A stretch of DNA of 64,000 nt from Acidovorax sp. Leaf191 (GCF_001424425.1 NZ_LMPT01000024.1:2289-66288); one strand, 5' to 3'; shown: positions 9,301 through 17,186, counted from the first letter of the stretch. The notes: generated by a model not told the origin, from the letters alone. A program made the numbers and translations.

Positions 9301-9553
9301 GGCTGATGGAGGTGATCACGTCCACCGCGTCGATGCCGGCGATGGAGTCTTCGAGCGGCTTGGTGACCTGCGACTCGATCACCTCGGCCGAGGCGCCCGC
9401 GTAGCGCACGCTGACCGTGACTACGGGCTCGTCGATCTTGGGGTATTCGCGCACCGACAGGCGCGTGAAGCTCACCGCGCCGATCAGCAGCACCAGCAGC
9501 GACAGAACGGTGGCAAAGACCGGCCGGCGTATCGATATTTCAGCGAGTTGCAT
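6383..9553 (-). CDS. RND efflux transporter permease, HAE1-like
   Basis: This 1056-aa inner-membrane proton-driven pump subunit belongs to the AcrB/MexB/MdtB superfamily. It starts MQLAEISIRRPVFATVLSLL, the usual first transmembrane helix, and has GLVVDDAIVMLENI in the helix-4 region with the paired acidic residues needed for proton transfer. The two large periplasmic loops occupy the middle of each half, and the second half ends in a helix bundle (LITLVGLITKHGILIVEF). The adaptor gene is 55 bp upstream on the same strand. No outer-membrane channel gene is present, so the pump would use one encoded elsewhere. Substrates cannot be predicted; multidrug export is a reasonable guess. Confidence 0.93.
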   Translation of the reverse strand: MQLAEISIRRPVFATVLSLLVLLIGAVSFTRLSVREYPKIDEPVVTVSVRYAGASAEVIESQVTKPLEDSIAGIDAVDVITSISRPEQSQISVRFRLEKDADNAAAEVRDRTARVRNRLPDAVDEPVIAKVEADASPVMWLAFSSDTRSPLEINDLVNRIVKPRLQTVTGVADVPIYGERKYAMRVWLDPERMAGYRLTTQDVEDAIRKNNLELPAGRIESQQREFSVTSQTDLATPGQFAEVVIRTVNGFPVRIRDVARVEEGAASDRSRVRLNGREAISVGVIRQATANPLELAQGVRAMMPVLKTDLPPDIVIDVANDNSLFIDRSIKSVYSTIIEAVVLVALVIFVFLRTLRASIIPIITIPVSLVGSFALMSLAGFSINTLTLLALVLAIGLVVDDAIVMLENIYRHIEEGLDPFSAAIKGAREIGFAIVAMTLTLVAVYAPLAFTPGRTGRLFVEFALALAGAVVVSGFVALTLSPMMCSLLLKHNPKPNWFDRSMERWLTALSDAYGRLLRWIVTARWGGGAGQEGAGRGSRIRGAIFQARWIVIAIMALSGVALVLVYPTMRQELSPLEDRGTVLVNVTAPDGATLDYTNRYALELEKLGQQYPEFDRIFANIGNPTVAQGSVIYRTVDWENRKRTTLELARELQPKVGTLPGVSSFLITPPSLGQGFRARPLTYVIQTSDSYENLNQVATAFMAEIAQNPGIVGPDIDLRLNKPELRIEVNRERAADLGVSVDVVAKAIETMLGGRTVTRYKRDAEQYDVIVQTEARGRTTPENIDTIYVRGRNDAMIPLSSLVKVRESVSPRELNHFGQRRSATITANLSPEYSLGEALKFMDDTAAKVLRAGYTTDLNGTSREFKSSQGALGVVFLLALVFIFLVLAAQFESFIDPLVIMVSVPLSMIGALLALKWSGGSLNVYSQIGLITLVGLITKHGILIVEFTNQLREQGMDMVDALVKASAQRLRPILMTTGAMVLGAIPLALATGAGAETRMQIGWVIVGGMSLGTLLTIFVVPTMYTLFARRAVPGANTAVATEEPAHAVHMHDYVGK

Positions 9554-9608
9554 GGCAGTGGGGAGCTTCGGTCAGTCGATCAATCGATCCGGTGGTCAGG
9601 GGCGGGGT

Positions 9609-11042
9609 TCAGGCCGGTGCACGCGCACCGGAGGGCGCCGCGCGCCCACCGGGCCCGCCTGCGGCCAGGCAGGGGTTGGTGCCTGGCAGCGGTGCCACCA
9701 ACGCAGGGGCCGACGCAGCGGCCACCGCCGCTGGCGGCGCGGCCGCGGGTACAGGGGCCGCAGCCACGGGCGCGCCGCTGGGCGCCCCCGCCACGCCTGG
9801 GGCCGGCACATCGGCTGGCGCCGCCGCGCTGGCCGCAGCGCCAGCGCCCGATGCTGCCCGTGCGGGCCCGGGCGCCGCGCCGCCGGCCGGTTTGCCCAAC
9901 TCCACCACGCGAACGGCCGCGCCGTCCTTCTGGATGCGCTGCTGTCCTGCCGAAACGACCAGGTCGCCCGCGCTCAGGCCATCGACCACCTCGACGAAAC
10001 CAGGCGTACGCGCGCCCAGCTTCACCGGCGTGCGGCGGGCCACGCGGCTGCCGGGCTCCTTGCCTTCGACGATCTTGAACACATAGGGGTTGGTGCCCTC
10101 AGGCACCACGGCCTCTTCGGGGATGACGCTCGCATTGGCGCGCTCGGCAAACACGGCGGTCACGCGGGCGAACATGCCGGGACGCAGCTGCAGGCGGCGG
10201 TTGTCGATACAGCCACGCACCGCGATGGAGCGGCCGTCGGCGTCGATCTGGGGGTTGATGGCCTGCACCACGGCGCCGTAGCGCACGCCCGGCAGCGCAT
10301 CGAAGGAGACCTGCGCGGTCTGGCCGGTGCGCACCTTGCTCTGCAGGCGCTCGGGCAGGCGGAAGTCCACGTACACGGCGTCGAGGTCTTCCACGTTGAC
10401 GATGTCGGCACCGTCCTTGAGGTAGTCGCCCACGTTCACGCCGCGGATGCCGGCGATGCCGTCAAAGGGCGCCACGATCTTCAGGCGCGATGCGGTGGCC
10501 TGCGCCAGCGACAGCTTGGCCTGCGCCACTTCGAGGTTGGCCGCGCTCTCGTCCACCGAGCGCTGGCTGATGAAGCCCTGGGCCACGAGCTCCTGGTTGC
10601 GCTTGTGGTTGGCCTGGGCGATGGACATCTCCGCCTGGCTCTGCTGGATCTGGGCGCGGGGCAGCTGGTCGTCGAACTGCACCAGCACCTGGCCGCGCTT
10701 GACACGCTGGCCGTCGCGAAAGTTCAGCTGGGTGATGCGGCCGCTGACCTCGGGGCGCAGCACCACGCTCTGGCGCGACCTGAGGCTCCCCACGGCCTCG
10801 GCGTCGTCGCGCAGCGCCATCTGGCGCACGGGCACGGCTTCCACCATGGCCACGCGGCCCGCACCGCCGCCCTGCGCTCCACCACGTGCAGAGCCGGCCG
10901 GGGCGCCACTGGCGGCGGCGGGCGCTGCGGGCGCTCCGTCAGCGCGCGGAGCCTGGGCAGGTTTTTGCAGCCACCATGCAGCACCCAGGGCAGCTGCGAT
11001 GCCGACGACAGCGAAAACGATGGTTCTTTTCTTGGACGCCAT
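9609..11042 (-). CDS. RND efflux periplasmic adaptor (membrane fusion protein)
   Basis: The adaptor has 477 aa. An N-terminal membrane anchor (TIVFAVVGIAAALGAAWWL) is followed by a Gly/Ala/Pro linker. The lipoyl/barrel-sandwich halves are seen at SVVLRPEVSGRITQLNFRDG and IVAPFDGIAGIRGVNVGDYL, with a helical hairpin between them. A beta-barrel domain follows and ends near residue 375. The unusual part is a C-terminal tail of about 100 residues made almost entirely of Ala, Pro and Gly, which standard adaptors lack. It is the first gene of a two-gene operon with the permease. Two adjacent dyads upstream (11098-11137) are possible regulator sites. Confidence 0.92.
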   Translation of the reverse strand: MASKKRTIVFAVVGIAAALGAAWWLQKPAQAPRADGAPAAPAAASGAPAGSARGGAQGGGAGRVAMVEAVPVRQMALRDDAEAVGSLRSRQSVVLRPEVSGRITQLNFRDGQRVKRGQVLVQFDDQLPRAQIQQSQAEMSIAQANHKRNQELVAQGFISQRSVDESAANLEVAQAKLSLAQATASRLKIVAPFDGIAGIRGVNVGDYLKDGADIVNVEDLDAVYVDFRLPERLQSKVRTGQTAQVSFDALPGVRYGAVVQAINPQIDADGRSIAVRGCIDNRRLQLRPGMFARVTAVFAERANASVIPEEAVVPEGTNPYVFKIVEGKEPGSRVARRTPVKLGARTPGFVEVVDGLSAGDLVVSAGQQRIQKDGAAVRVVELGKPAGGAAPGPARAASGAGAAASAAAPADVPAPGVAGAPSGAPVAAAPVPAAAPPAAVAAASAPALVAPLPGTNPCLAAGGPGGRAAPSGARAPA

Positions 11043-11082
11043 GGATCAATGAAACCGGTGGAAGAGCGGAATGCAACCAAAG

Positions 11083-11137
11083 AATGTATCAGTCCGTGTC
11101 AGACACTGCAGTGACTGACGCCTTGACCGAAGGTCAA
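11083..11137 (-). promoter_or_regulatory. candidate promoter/operator of the efflux operon, two dyads
   Basis: A 22-bp near-palindrome at 11098-11119 (arms GTCAGACACTG and CAGTGACTGAC, one mismatch) lies 3 bp from a perfect dyad TTGACC-GAA-GGTCAA at 11123-11137. A TACATT -10-like hexamer reads on the minus strand at 11088-11083, about 40 bp before the adaptor ATG. No good -35 is visible, so the assignment is tentative. No TetR- or LysR-type regulator is adjacent. Confidence 0.45.
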
Positions 11138-11262
11138 TTCCCCAGTTTTACGCAGGCTTTACACAAAGCGACCACTCACCCCAGGCGCTGCGGCGCAGAT
11201 CCCGAGGCGCTGTGTTGCTGGAATGCACACCGCGTGCCAGCTTCAATGCCCAAAGGCGCGCG

Positions 11263-11712
11263 TCAGCCCCTGCCGCGGGCCTGGTCCACGCCCTTGTTGG
11301 CCAGGGCATCGGCGCGTTCATTGCCGGGGTCGCCCGAGTGCCCCTTCACCCAGCGCCAGTCGATGCGGTGGCCGCCGGTGCTGACCAGCGCATCCAGACG
11401 CTGCCACAGCTCCACGTTCTTGACGGGCTGCTTGGATGCGGTGCGCCAGCCCTTGGCCTTCCAGCCGTGGATCCACTCCGTGATGCCCTTGCGCACGTAT
11501 TCGCTGTCCAGGAACAGCGTGACCGCGCAGGGCCGCTTGAGCGCCGTCAGCGCCTCGATCACCGCCATCAGCTCCATGCGGTTGTTGGTGGTGCCCAGCT
11601 CGCCGCCGAACAGCTCCTTTTCGGTGTCGCCCGCCCGCAGCAGCACGCCCCATCCGCCGGGACCGGGGTTGCCCTTGCAGGCGCCATCTGTGTATATCAC
11701 TACCTGATTCAA
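11263..11712 (-). CDS. rnhA: ribonuclease HI
   Basis: RNase HI cuts the RNA strand of RNA-DNA hybrids (primers and R-loops). It has 149 aa from a TTG start at 11712 (LNQVVIYTDGACKGNPGPGG). The catalytic carboxylates are the Asp in YTDGACKGNPG, the Glu in NNRMELMAV, the Asp in LFLDSEYV and the Asp in GNERADALAN. The TTG overlaps the stop codon of the methyltransferase gene upstream (sequence TTGA), with an AGGA ribosome site 5' of it, so translation is probably coupled. The conserved protein begins at this TTG, which settles the start. Confidence 0.95.
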   Translation of the reverse strand: MNQVVIYTDGACKGNPGPGGWGVLLRAGDTEKELFGGELGTTNNRMELMAVIEALTALKRPCAVTLFLDSEYVRKGITEWIHGWKAKGWRTASKQPVKNVELWQRLDALVSTGGHRIDWRWVKGHSGDPGNERADALANKGVDQARGRG

Positions 11713-12632
11713 ACCGTATTCCTGTCTTTGTCGTGTTGCTTGAACGATGCCGGGCGCTTGCGGGCCACGGGCTGCGCTGCGGGTGCGGCCGGCGCCGTTG
11801 CCGTGTGGGCCCGGTTGGCAATGGGCACGGTGCCGGCGGACCGCTGGCGCTGCGTGCGCCAGGCGGGCTCCAGCAGCCGCATGCCGTGCACCCGCTTGAC
11901 GGCCACCACGAAGTAAGCCGCCCCGAAGATGGGCCACCACTTCTCCCCCCAGGGGTCCATGAAGCCGAAGCGGTCCAGCCACTGGGTGCTGCGCACTGCA
12001 GGACGATAACAGCCAAACTGGGCCGACTCGACCTCGAAGCTGAGCAACCGCAGCCAGTCGCGCAGGCGGCGGTATCCGATGAACTCGCCCACATCGGGCA
12101 GGTACAGGTGGCCCTTGCCCAGGCGCTGGTACAGCCGCGCCCGCCGCTGGCGCAGGCCCCACAGGCTGGCGGGGTTCAGGCCGCTGATGACCACCCGCCC
12201 CTCGGGCATCAGCACCCGCTCCACCTCGCGCAGCGTGGCGTGGGGGTCGATGCTCAGCTCCAGGGTGTGGGGCAGCACCAGCAGGTCGAGGCTGTTTTCT
12301 GCAAACGGCAGGGCCACGGACTCTGTCAGCAGGTCGATGGCGCGGCGCTCGGGCGGCACAGACCCTCCCGCAGACACCGCATCAGCATCAGCGGCGCCGG
12401 CCCATGGGCCCAACATGGCGCCTGCCGCAAAACCTTCCTGCCCCAGCGCCAGCCACTGGTGCGGCATGCGGTTGGCGCGCAGGCCGTCCAGCAGCGGCAT
12501 GCCGAGCTGCAGGCTGTGGTAGCCGAAGATGTCGGCCACCGCGTCATCGAAGCGCGCCTGCTCCCACGCCAGCAGGTACCGGCCCGGCGGGGAGTCGAAC
12601 CACCGGTGCAAACCTATAATTTGATCGCTCAT
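11709..12632 (-). CDS. class I SAM-dependent methyltransferase, unknown substrate
   Basis: This encodes 307 aa from ATG 12632 (MSDQIIGLHRWF). The Methyltransf_11-like core is visible in part: LPFAENSLDLLVLPHTLELSIDPHATLREVERVLMPEGRVVISGLNP. This covers the motif IV to VI region, but the usual glycine-rich motif I is weak. The C-terminal 45 residues are low complexity (Ala/Pro/Arg). The gene diverges from gloB, the two start codons sharing bases (CATG), and rnhA is translationally coupled downstream. Homologues beside gloB/rnhA are common in Burkholderiales, as I recall, but the substrate is not known to me. Confidence 0.8.
   Translation of the reverse strand: MSDQIIGLHRWFDSPPGRYLLAWEQARFDDAVADIFGYHSLQLGMPLLDGLRANRMPHQWLALGQEGFAAGAMLGPWAGAADADAVSAGGSVPPERRAIDLLTESVALPFAENSLDLLVLPHTLELSIDPHATLREVERVLMPEGRVVISGLNPASLWGLRQRRARLYQRLGKGHLYLPDVGEFIGYRRLRDWLRLLSFEVESAQFGCYRPAVRSTQWLDRFGFMDPWGEKWWPIFGAAYFVVAVKRVHGMRLLEPAWRTQRQRSAGTVPIANRAHTATAPAAPAAQPVARKRPASFKQHDKDRNTV
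12615..12620 (+). promoter_or_regulatory. -10 element of gloB, implying a very short or absent leader
   Basis: A consensus TATAAT at 12615-12620 ends 10 bases before the gloB ATG at 12631. A start 6-9 bases after the -10 would fall within 5 bases of the ATG, so the gloB mRNA should be leaderless or nearly so. No good -35 is seen at the usual distance. Confidence 0.6.
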
Positions 12633-13407
12633 GAACTTGCTGCCGCTGCCCGCCTTTACCGACAACTACATCTGGATGCTGCACGACGGGCACCAGGCCA
12701 TCGTCGTCGACCCCGGGGATTGCGCGCCTGTGTTGCAGGCCCTGCAGCGCCTGGGCGTGCAGTTGCAGGCCATTCTAGTCACGCACCACCATGCCGATCA
12801 TGTCGGCGGGGTCGATGCGCTGCGCGAGGCCACCGGCGCCGTGGTCTACGGCCCGGCCCGCGAGCGCATTCCCGAGCCGCTGGTTCGGCTGGCGCAGGGC
12901 GACACCGTGGATGCGCTGGGCCTGCACTTTGCGGTGATCGATGTGCCCGGCCACACGGCGGGCCACATCGCCTACTACTGCGCGGCGTTCGATGGGGCGC
13001 CGCTGCTGTTTTGCGGCGACACCTTGTTTTCGGGCGGATGCGGACGGCTGTTCGAGGGCACGCCGGCCCAGATGCTCGGCTCGCTCGACCAGCTCGCGGC
13101 GTTGCCCGGCGATACCCGCGTATGCTGCGCGCACGAATACACACTGTCCAACCTGAAATTTGCGCGCGCCGTGGAACCCGGCAACGCAGCATTGCTCCAC
13201 TACACCACCCAGTGCGAAGCGCTGCGTGCCGGCCACCAGCCCACGCTGCCCTCGAACATGGCGCTGGAGCGAGACATCAACCCCTTCCTGCGCACACGGC
13301 AGCCTGGCGTGGCCCACGCGGCCCAGGCTTTCGATGCGCAGGTCCCCCAAGACGACGCCGTAGCGGTACTGGCCGCGCTGCGCCAATGGAAGAACGAGTT
13401 CCGATGA
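12631..13407 (+). CDS. gloB: hydroxyacylglutathione hydrolase (glyoxalase II)
   Basis: Glyoxalase II hydrolyses S-D-lactoylglutathione to D-lactate and glutathione, the second step of methylglyoxal detoxification. It has 258 aa and the metallo-beta-lactamase fold. The zinc-binding THHHADHVGG is at about residues 50-59, further metal ligands are in VPGHTAGHIAYY and LFCGDTLFSGGCGRLF, and the C-terminal HEYTLSNLKFA is typical of GloB. The start MNLLPLPAFTDNYIW is the family start. The stop overlaps the mltD start (ATGA). The promoter geometry suggests a leaderless transcript. Confidence 0.96.
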   Translation: MNLLPLPAFTDNYIWMLHDGHQAIVVDPGDCAPVLQALQRLGVQLQAILVTHHHADHVGGVDALREATGAVVYGPARERIPEPLVRLAQGDTVDALGLHFAVIDVPGHTAGHIAYYCAAFDGAPLLFCGDTLFSGGCGRLFEGTPAQMLGSLDQLAALPGDTRVCCAHEYTLSNLKFARAVEPGNAALLHYTTQCEALRAGHQPTLPSNMALERDINPFLRTRQPGVAHAAQAFDAQVPQDDAVAVLAALRQWKNEFR

Positions 13408-14954
13408 AAATTTTGCACATTGCCTGCCTGGCAGCAGCCGTATGGCTCACCGGCTGCGCCACCACGGGCACCACGCAAGACCCCAACGCCACCACCGACG
13501 CCAAGGCCACCACCACCGCCAGCACCCCGTCGGCCCGCGTCCCCCACACCCCCGTCATCCCCAACGGCCCGCTGCGCCCCATCACCGCAGCCCAGGCCGC
13601 CAGCGGCGAGGTCGCATCGCTGTCGGCCCCCGCCGACCTGTGGGACCGCATCCGCCGCGGCTTTGCGATGCCCGACCTGCAGCACGAACTGGTGCAGGAC
13701 CGCGAGCAGTGGTACGCCACCCGGCCCGACTACATGCAGCGCATGACCGAGCGCTCGAGCAAGTACCTGTTCCACATTGTCGAAGAGCTGGAGCGCCGCG
13801 GCATGCCGACCGAACTGGCCCTGCTGCCGTACATCGAAAGCGCCTTCAACCCCCAGGCAGTGTCCAGCGCCAAGGCGGCCGGCATGTGGCAGTTCATGCC
13901 CGCCACCGGCAACTATTTCGACCTCAAGCAGAACGCATTCCGTGACGACCGCCGTGACGTGCTGGCCTCGACCCGCGCCGCGCTCGACTACCTGCAAAAG
14001 CTGTACGGCATGTTCGGCGACTGGCACCTGGCCCTGGCCGCCTACAACTGGGGCGAAGGCAGCGTGGGCCGCGCCATTGCGCGCAACCAGAAGCTAGGCC
14101 TGGGCACCAGCTACACCGACCTCAACATGCCGGCCGAGACCCGCATGTACGTGCCCAAGCTGCAGGCCGTGAAGAACATCGTGGCCCACCCCGAAGCCTT
14201 CCGCACCGAGCTGCCGCTCATCGAAAACCACCCGTACTTCCAGACCGTGGACATCACCCACGACATGGACGTGGCGCTCGTGGCGCAGCTGGCCGGTATC
14301 CGCGAAGAAGACTTCCGCGCGCTCAACCCCTCGTTCCACCGCCCGGTGATCCTTGCCGCGGGCACGCCGCAGATCCTGCTGCCCTGGGACAACGCCAAAG
14401 TCTTCCAGCGCAACCTCGAAGCGCGCCGCGAAGGCCAGTACGCCAGCTGGACCGTCTGGTCCGTACCGTCCAACATGACGGTGGCCGAGGCCGCCCAGCG
14501 TGCGGGCATGAGCGAAAACGACCTGCGCAGCCTGAACAGCATCCCGCCCCGCATGCTGATCAAGGCAGGCTCGGCGCTGATGGTGCCGCGCTCGGCCGCC
14601 ATCCGCCAGGACGTGTCCTCCCACCTGGCCGACAACGGACAGCTGGCCTTTGCCCCTGAAGTGGTCACCCGCAAGACCACCGTGCGCGCCGGCAAGGGCG
14701 AAACGGTGGCCAGCATCGCACGCCGCTACAAGCTGGCGGCGTCCAGCGTGGCCGACTGGAACGACGTGCGCGCAAATGCGGCCTTCAAGCTCGGGCAGCA
14801 GGTGGTGGTGTATCTGCCCGTGCGGCAGGCGCAGGCCAGCGCACGCAGCAGCGGCAGCACCCGCGCTTCAGCGCACAGCAGTGGCGGCGGCAAGCGGTCG
14901 GTGTCGGCACCCTCGCGCAAGGGCGGCACGCCCTCGAAGGTCAAGCGCCGCTGA
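13404..14954 (+). CDS. mltD: membrane-bound lytic murein transglycosylase D with LysM domains
   Basis: This peptidoglycan-cleaving lipoprotein makes 1,6-anhydromuropeptides. It has 516 aa. The lipobox WLTGC gives a lipid-anchored Cys near residue 18 and a Thr/Ala/Pro-rich linker follows. The SLT domain contains the catalytic Glu in LLPYIESAFNPQAVSSAKAAG, then MWQFMPAT and LALAAYNWGEG. LysM-like peptidoglycan-binding units are in the C-terminal half (SNMTVAEAAQRAGMSENDLR; KGETVASIARRYKL). The last 45 residues are Ser/Arg/Lys-rich. The start overlaps the gloB stop by ATGA, so the two genes are probably translated from one message. Confidence 0.95.
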   Translation: MKILHIACLAAAVWLTGCATTGTTQDPNATTDAKATTTASTPSARVPHTPVIPNGPLRPITAAQAASGEVASLSAPADLWDRIRRGFAMPDLQHELVQDREQWYATRPDYMQRMTERSSKYLFHIVEELERRGMPTELALLPYIESAFNPQAVSSAKAAGMWQFMPATGNYFDLKQNAFRDDRRDVLASTRAALDYLQKLYGMFGDWHLALAAYNWGEGSVGRAIARNQKLGLGTSYTDLNMPAETRMYVPKLQAVKNIVAHPEAFRTELPLIENHPYFQTVDITHDMDVALVAQLAGIREEDFRALNPSFHRPVILAAGTPQILLPWDNAKVFQRNLEARREGQYASWTVWSVPSNMTVAEAAQRAGMSENDLRSLNSIPPRMLIKAGSALMVPRSAAIRQDVSSHLADNGQLAFAPEVVTRKTTVRAGKGETVASIARRYKLAASSVADWNDVRANAAFKLGQQVVVYLPVRQAQASARSSGSTRASAHSSGGGKRSVSAPSRKGGTPSKVKRR

Positions 14955-15071
14955 GCGGCATCGCCGCAGGGACACCGGCGCACAAAGCGGTTCACGCGCT
15001 GAAGGCGGCGCTGCGGAAAGCCACGGCAGCGCCGCCGCCGTCCTGCGCTGCGCCCCCGTATGGGACCGCGC

Positions 15072-15224
15072 TCAGAAGCGCAGGTTGTGCATGCCCAGCA
15101 GCCCCAGGATGCCCATGATGATGAGGTACAGCGCCACGATGGTGCTGAGCAGGCGGGGCATCACCAGAATCAAAATGCCGGCGATCAGGGAAACCAGGGG
15201 ACCGATGCTGAGGCTGAACGTCAT
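15072..15224 (-). CDS. small membrane protein, DUF3096-like
   Basis: This encodes 50 aa starting MTFSLSIGPLVSLIAG, with an AAGGA ribosome site 7 bases upstream. It is almost entirely two hydrophobic helices (PLVSLIAGILILVMPRLL and IVALYLIIMGILGLLGM) joined by a short turn with Pro-Arg. The pattern matches the small DUF3096 family, whose function is unknown. It stands alone between mltD and a binding-protein gene. Confidence 0.75.
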   Translation of the reverse strand: MTFSLSIGPLVSLIAGILILVMPRLLSTIVALYLIIMGILGLLGMHNLRF

Positions 15225-15413
15225 GGCGCAATCCTTGAGGAATAAGAGCGAAAGAAGGGTGGGATGACACCGGTGCGGCGCTATGGGTTGCAGCACCGGA
15301 GAGCCCAGGACTGTAGTGCATCCGTTCGCTGATTTTTCCGTCGCAGGACGCGGTGCCAGGCGGCTGTAGGCATGGCCCGCCAGATGGTTTTGCGGCCCGC
15401 CTGGGCACGCCGT

Positions 15414-16466
15414 CTACACGTTGAATTTCTGGCGCGCCTTGCGCACGAAATCGTTGGTGTAGGTGCGTGACAGGTCGACCTTGAAATCCGCCATTTCGGG
15501 GTGGACGCGCGACAGCACGCGCAAGGCCGTGGCCGCCCCGTCGTCCGCCATGAGGCCGTTGGTGGAATAGGTTTCGCGCACCCGGCTGAAGGCCGCCAGA
15601 TACAGCCCCCGGTCTCCCATGAGGTAGCCCTGCGGCACCGCCCGCACCAGGTCGGCCGGGCCCGCCGTCTGCAGCCACTTGAGCGCGTGCACGATGCCGT
15701 TGGCCAGGGCCTGCGCCTGGGGCGCATTCTTCTGGAGGAAGGCCTGCGGCGCATACAGGCAGCTGGCGGGCATGTTGCCGCCCAGCATCTCCTGCGCGGC
15801 CTTGAGCGAACGCAGGTCGCCCGCGATGCGGGTGTCGGCCTTTTGCTCCAGCAGGGTCATGATCGGGTCGGCATGGCACAGGGCGTGCACCTGCCCGGAG
15901 CGCAGGGCATTGAGCGCCGCCGTGCTGGACCCCACGGCCACGAAAGACACGTCCTTGGGCGTGAGCCCCGCGCGGCCCAGCAGCAGGCTGGCGGCCAGGT
16001 GCGTGGACGAGCCCACGGACGACACGCCGATGCGCCGCCCCTGCAGGTCTCCCAGGTCTTTGAAAGCCGGCATCGACCGCTGCGACACGCCCAGGGCCAG
16101 TTGCGGTGCGCGCCCCTGCACCACGAGCGAGCGGTAGGCCTGGCCCCGCGCCTGCTGGCGCAGCGTGTGCTCGAACGCACCAGCGCAGACATCGGCTGCA
16201 CCGTCCTGCACCGCCTGCACCGCCAGCGCACCGGCGGAAAAGTCCCGCACAGCCACGTCCAGGCCTTCCGCCCGGAAGTAGCCCAGCTGGTCTGCCAGCG
16301 CCAAGGGCAGGTGGTACAGCACGCCCTGCCCGCCCACGGCGATGGTCACGCGGCCCAGCGGCGTGGCCTCTGCCTGCGCACGCACAGCCGCAGGTGCGAA
16401 CACCGTGGCCGCCGAAACAGCGGACAGTGCACCAAAGGCGCGGCGGGTGAGCAAAGGACGGTTCAT
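15414..16466 (-). CDS. ABC transporter substrate-binding protein, SsuA/NMT1-like
   Basis: This encodes 350 aa from ATG 16466. The N-terminus MNRPLLTRRAFGALSAVSAA ends in an AxA site (VRAQA). The twin-arginine TRRAFG suggests Tat or Sec export to the periplasm. The mature part resembles NMT1/SsuA-type binding proteins (sulfonates, nitrate, taurine, pyrimidine precursors): GVLYHLPLALADQLGYFRAEGLDV, the GAADVCAG segment and LQGRRIGVSSVGSSTHL. No permease or ATPase gene is adjacent, so it works with components encoded elsewhere or is an orphan. The ligand is unknown. Confidence 0.85.
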   Translation of the reverse strand: MNRPLLTRRAFGALSAVSAATVFAPAAVRAQAEATPLGRVTIAVGGQGVLYHLPLALADQLGYFRAEGLDVAVRDFSAGALAVQAVQDGAADVCAGAFEHTLRQQARGQAYRSLVVQGRAPQLALGVSQRSMPAFKDLGDLQGRRIGVSSVGSSTHLAASLLLGRAGLTPKDVSFVAVGSSTAALNALRSGQVHALCHADPIMTLLEQKADTRIAGDLRSLKAAQEMLGGNMPASCLYAPQAFLQKNAPQAQALANGIVHALKWLQTAGPADLVRAVPQGYLMGDRGLYLAAFSRVRETYSTNGLMADDGAATALRVLSRVHPEMADFKVDLSRTYTNDFVRKARQKFNV

Positions 16467-16562
16467 GGAATCAGCAAAAGGACGATTGTTGCACCGCAAC
16501 AATCGTGCCGCAGAGTGGGCCATCCCGCATTAGGGGGATTCCCAGCGGGGTTTCTACGTAAG

Positions 16563-16650
16563 AACCTGCCCACCCCTGGGCCGCCTGCGGCGTGTTCCCC
16601 TCTCTCGCTGCGCGGGAGGGGACTGCACGCAGCGCCTCGGGGGCTACCGA
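16563..16650. repeat. post-gene intergenic repeat, family 2
   Basis: Located immediately 3' of the MAPEG gene, which is on the minus strand. It contains CCCACCCCTGGGCCGCCTGC, then CTCTCTCGCTGCGCGGGAGG and CGCAGCGCCTCGGGGGC, the shared parts of the family. It could fold into a GC-rich hairpin. Confidence 0.6.
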
Positions 16651-16656
16651 TCCAGG

Positions 16657-17082
16657 CTACCGATACCCCACAAAGAGAATCGCGATGTTCACGATGAGGG
16701 CTGCAGCCCACACGGCGCTGCGCACGGTGGGCATGTCCGAGACATACATCAGGATGTAGAACACGCGCAGCATCACGTACAGGAAAGCCAGCATGTCGAG
16801 CAGCGTCTGCCCGGCACCCAGCAGGTGCGCGATGATCACCGCGCCGATGAAGAACGGCAGTGTCTCGAAGCTGTTGGCCTGCGCCGCGTTGGCACGGGCC
16901 CGCCAGTCGGTCTGGCGCGCCATCCAGGCGCGCGGGTCGTGGTTGTCGAAGCCGCCGTCTTTGCGCGGCTTGCCCCAGCTGCCGCTCTTGGCAAGCCATG
17001 AACAGGCCAGCGGCAGCAACGCCGCGATCAGCACGCACCAGTAGGCCACCGTAAACCGTGCGACATGCATGGTGGTATTCAT
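16657..17082 (-). CDS. MAPEG-family membrane protein
   Basis: This encodes 141 aa with four predicted membrane helices: VAYWCVLIAALLPLACSWL, an ETLPFFIGAVIIAHLL helix, MLAFLYVMLRVFYILMY and AVWAAALIVNIAIL. The N-x-x-E-x-F-like element NSFETLPFF and the LRVFYILMYV region match the MAPEG superfamily (membrane glutathione S-transferase and eicosanoid enzymes). Bacterial members are mostly uncharacterised. I start at ATG 17082 (MNTTMHVARF); an upstream in-frame start would extend into the repeat at 17093-17143. It is co-directional with recR. Confidence 0.85.
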   Translation of the reverse strand: MNTTMHVARFTVAYWCVLIAALLPLACSWLAKSGSWGKPRKDGGFDNHDPRAWMARQTDWRARANAAQANSFETLPFFIGAVIIAHLLGAGQTLLDMLAFLYVMLRVFYILMYVSDMPTVRSAVWAAALIVNIAILFVGYR

Positions 17083-17092
17083 CTTGTATGCC

Positions 17093-17143
17093 TTTTTGGC
17101 TGCTACCGCTTGGTACACAAGCGCCAGCAGCTATTAAATTGTG
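17093..17143 (+). repeat. short interspersed repeat, family 1, between recR and the MAPEG gene
   Basis: It has GGCTGCTACCGCTTGGTACA followed by CAAGCGCCAGCAGCTATTAA. The CTACCGCTTG..ACAAGCGC..GCAGCTAT pattern matches the intergenic copy at 56870. It occupies the leader of the MAPEG gene. Confidence 0.7.
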
Positions 17144-17186
17144 AGTATTCTACCGGTACGGCATGGGCCCGGCACAGCGGCTCTGC

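Noticed and set aside
7106..10078. 990-codon plus-strand open frame opposite the RND permease
   Set aside because: Very His/Arg/Gln/Gly-rich, as expected of an antisense frame in GC-rich coding DNA; the permease on the other strand is unmistakable.
11733..13403. Upstream in-frame extension of mltD by several hundred codons
   Set aside because: It runs antisense to the methyltransferase and out of frame through gloB; the lipoprotein signal at 13404 sets the start.
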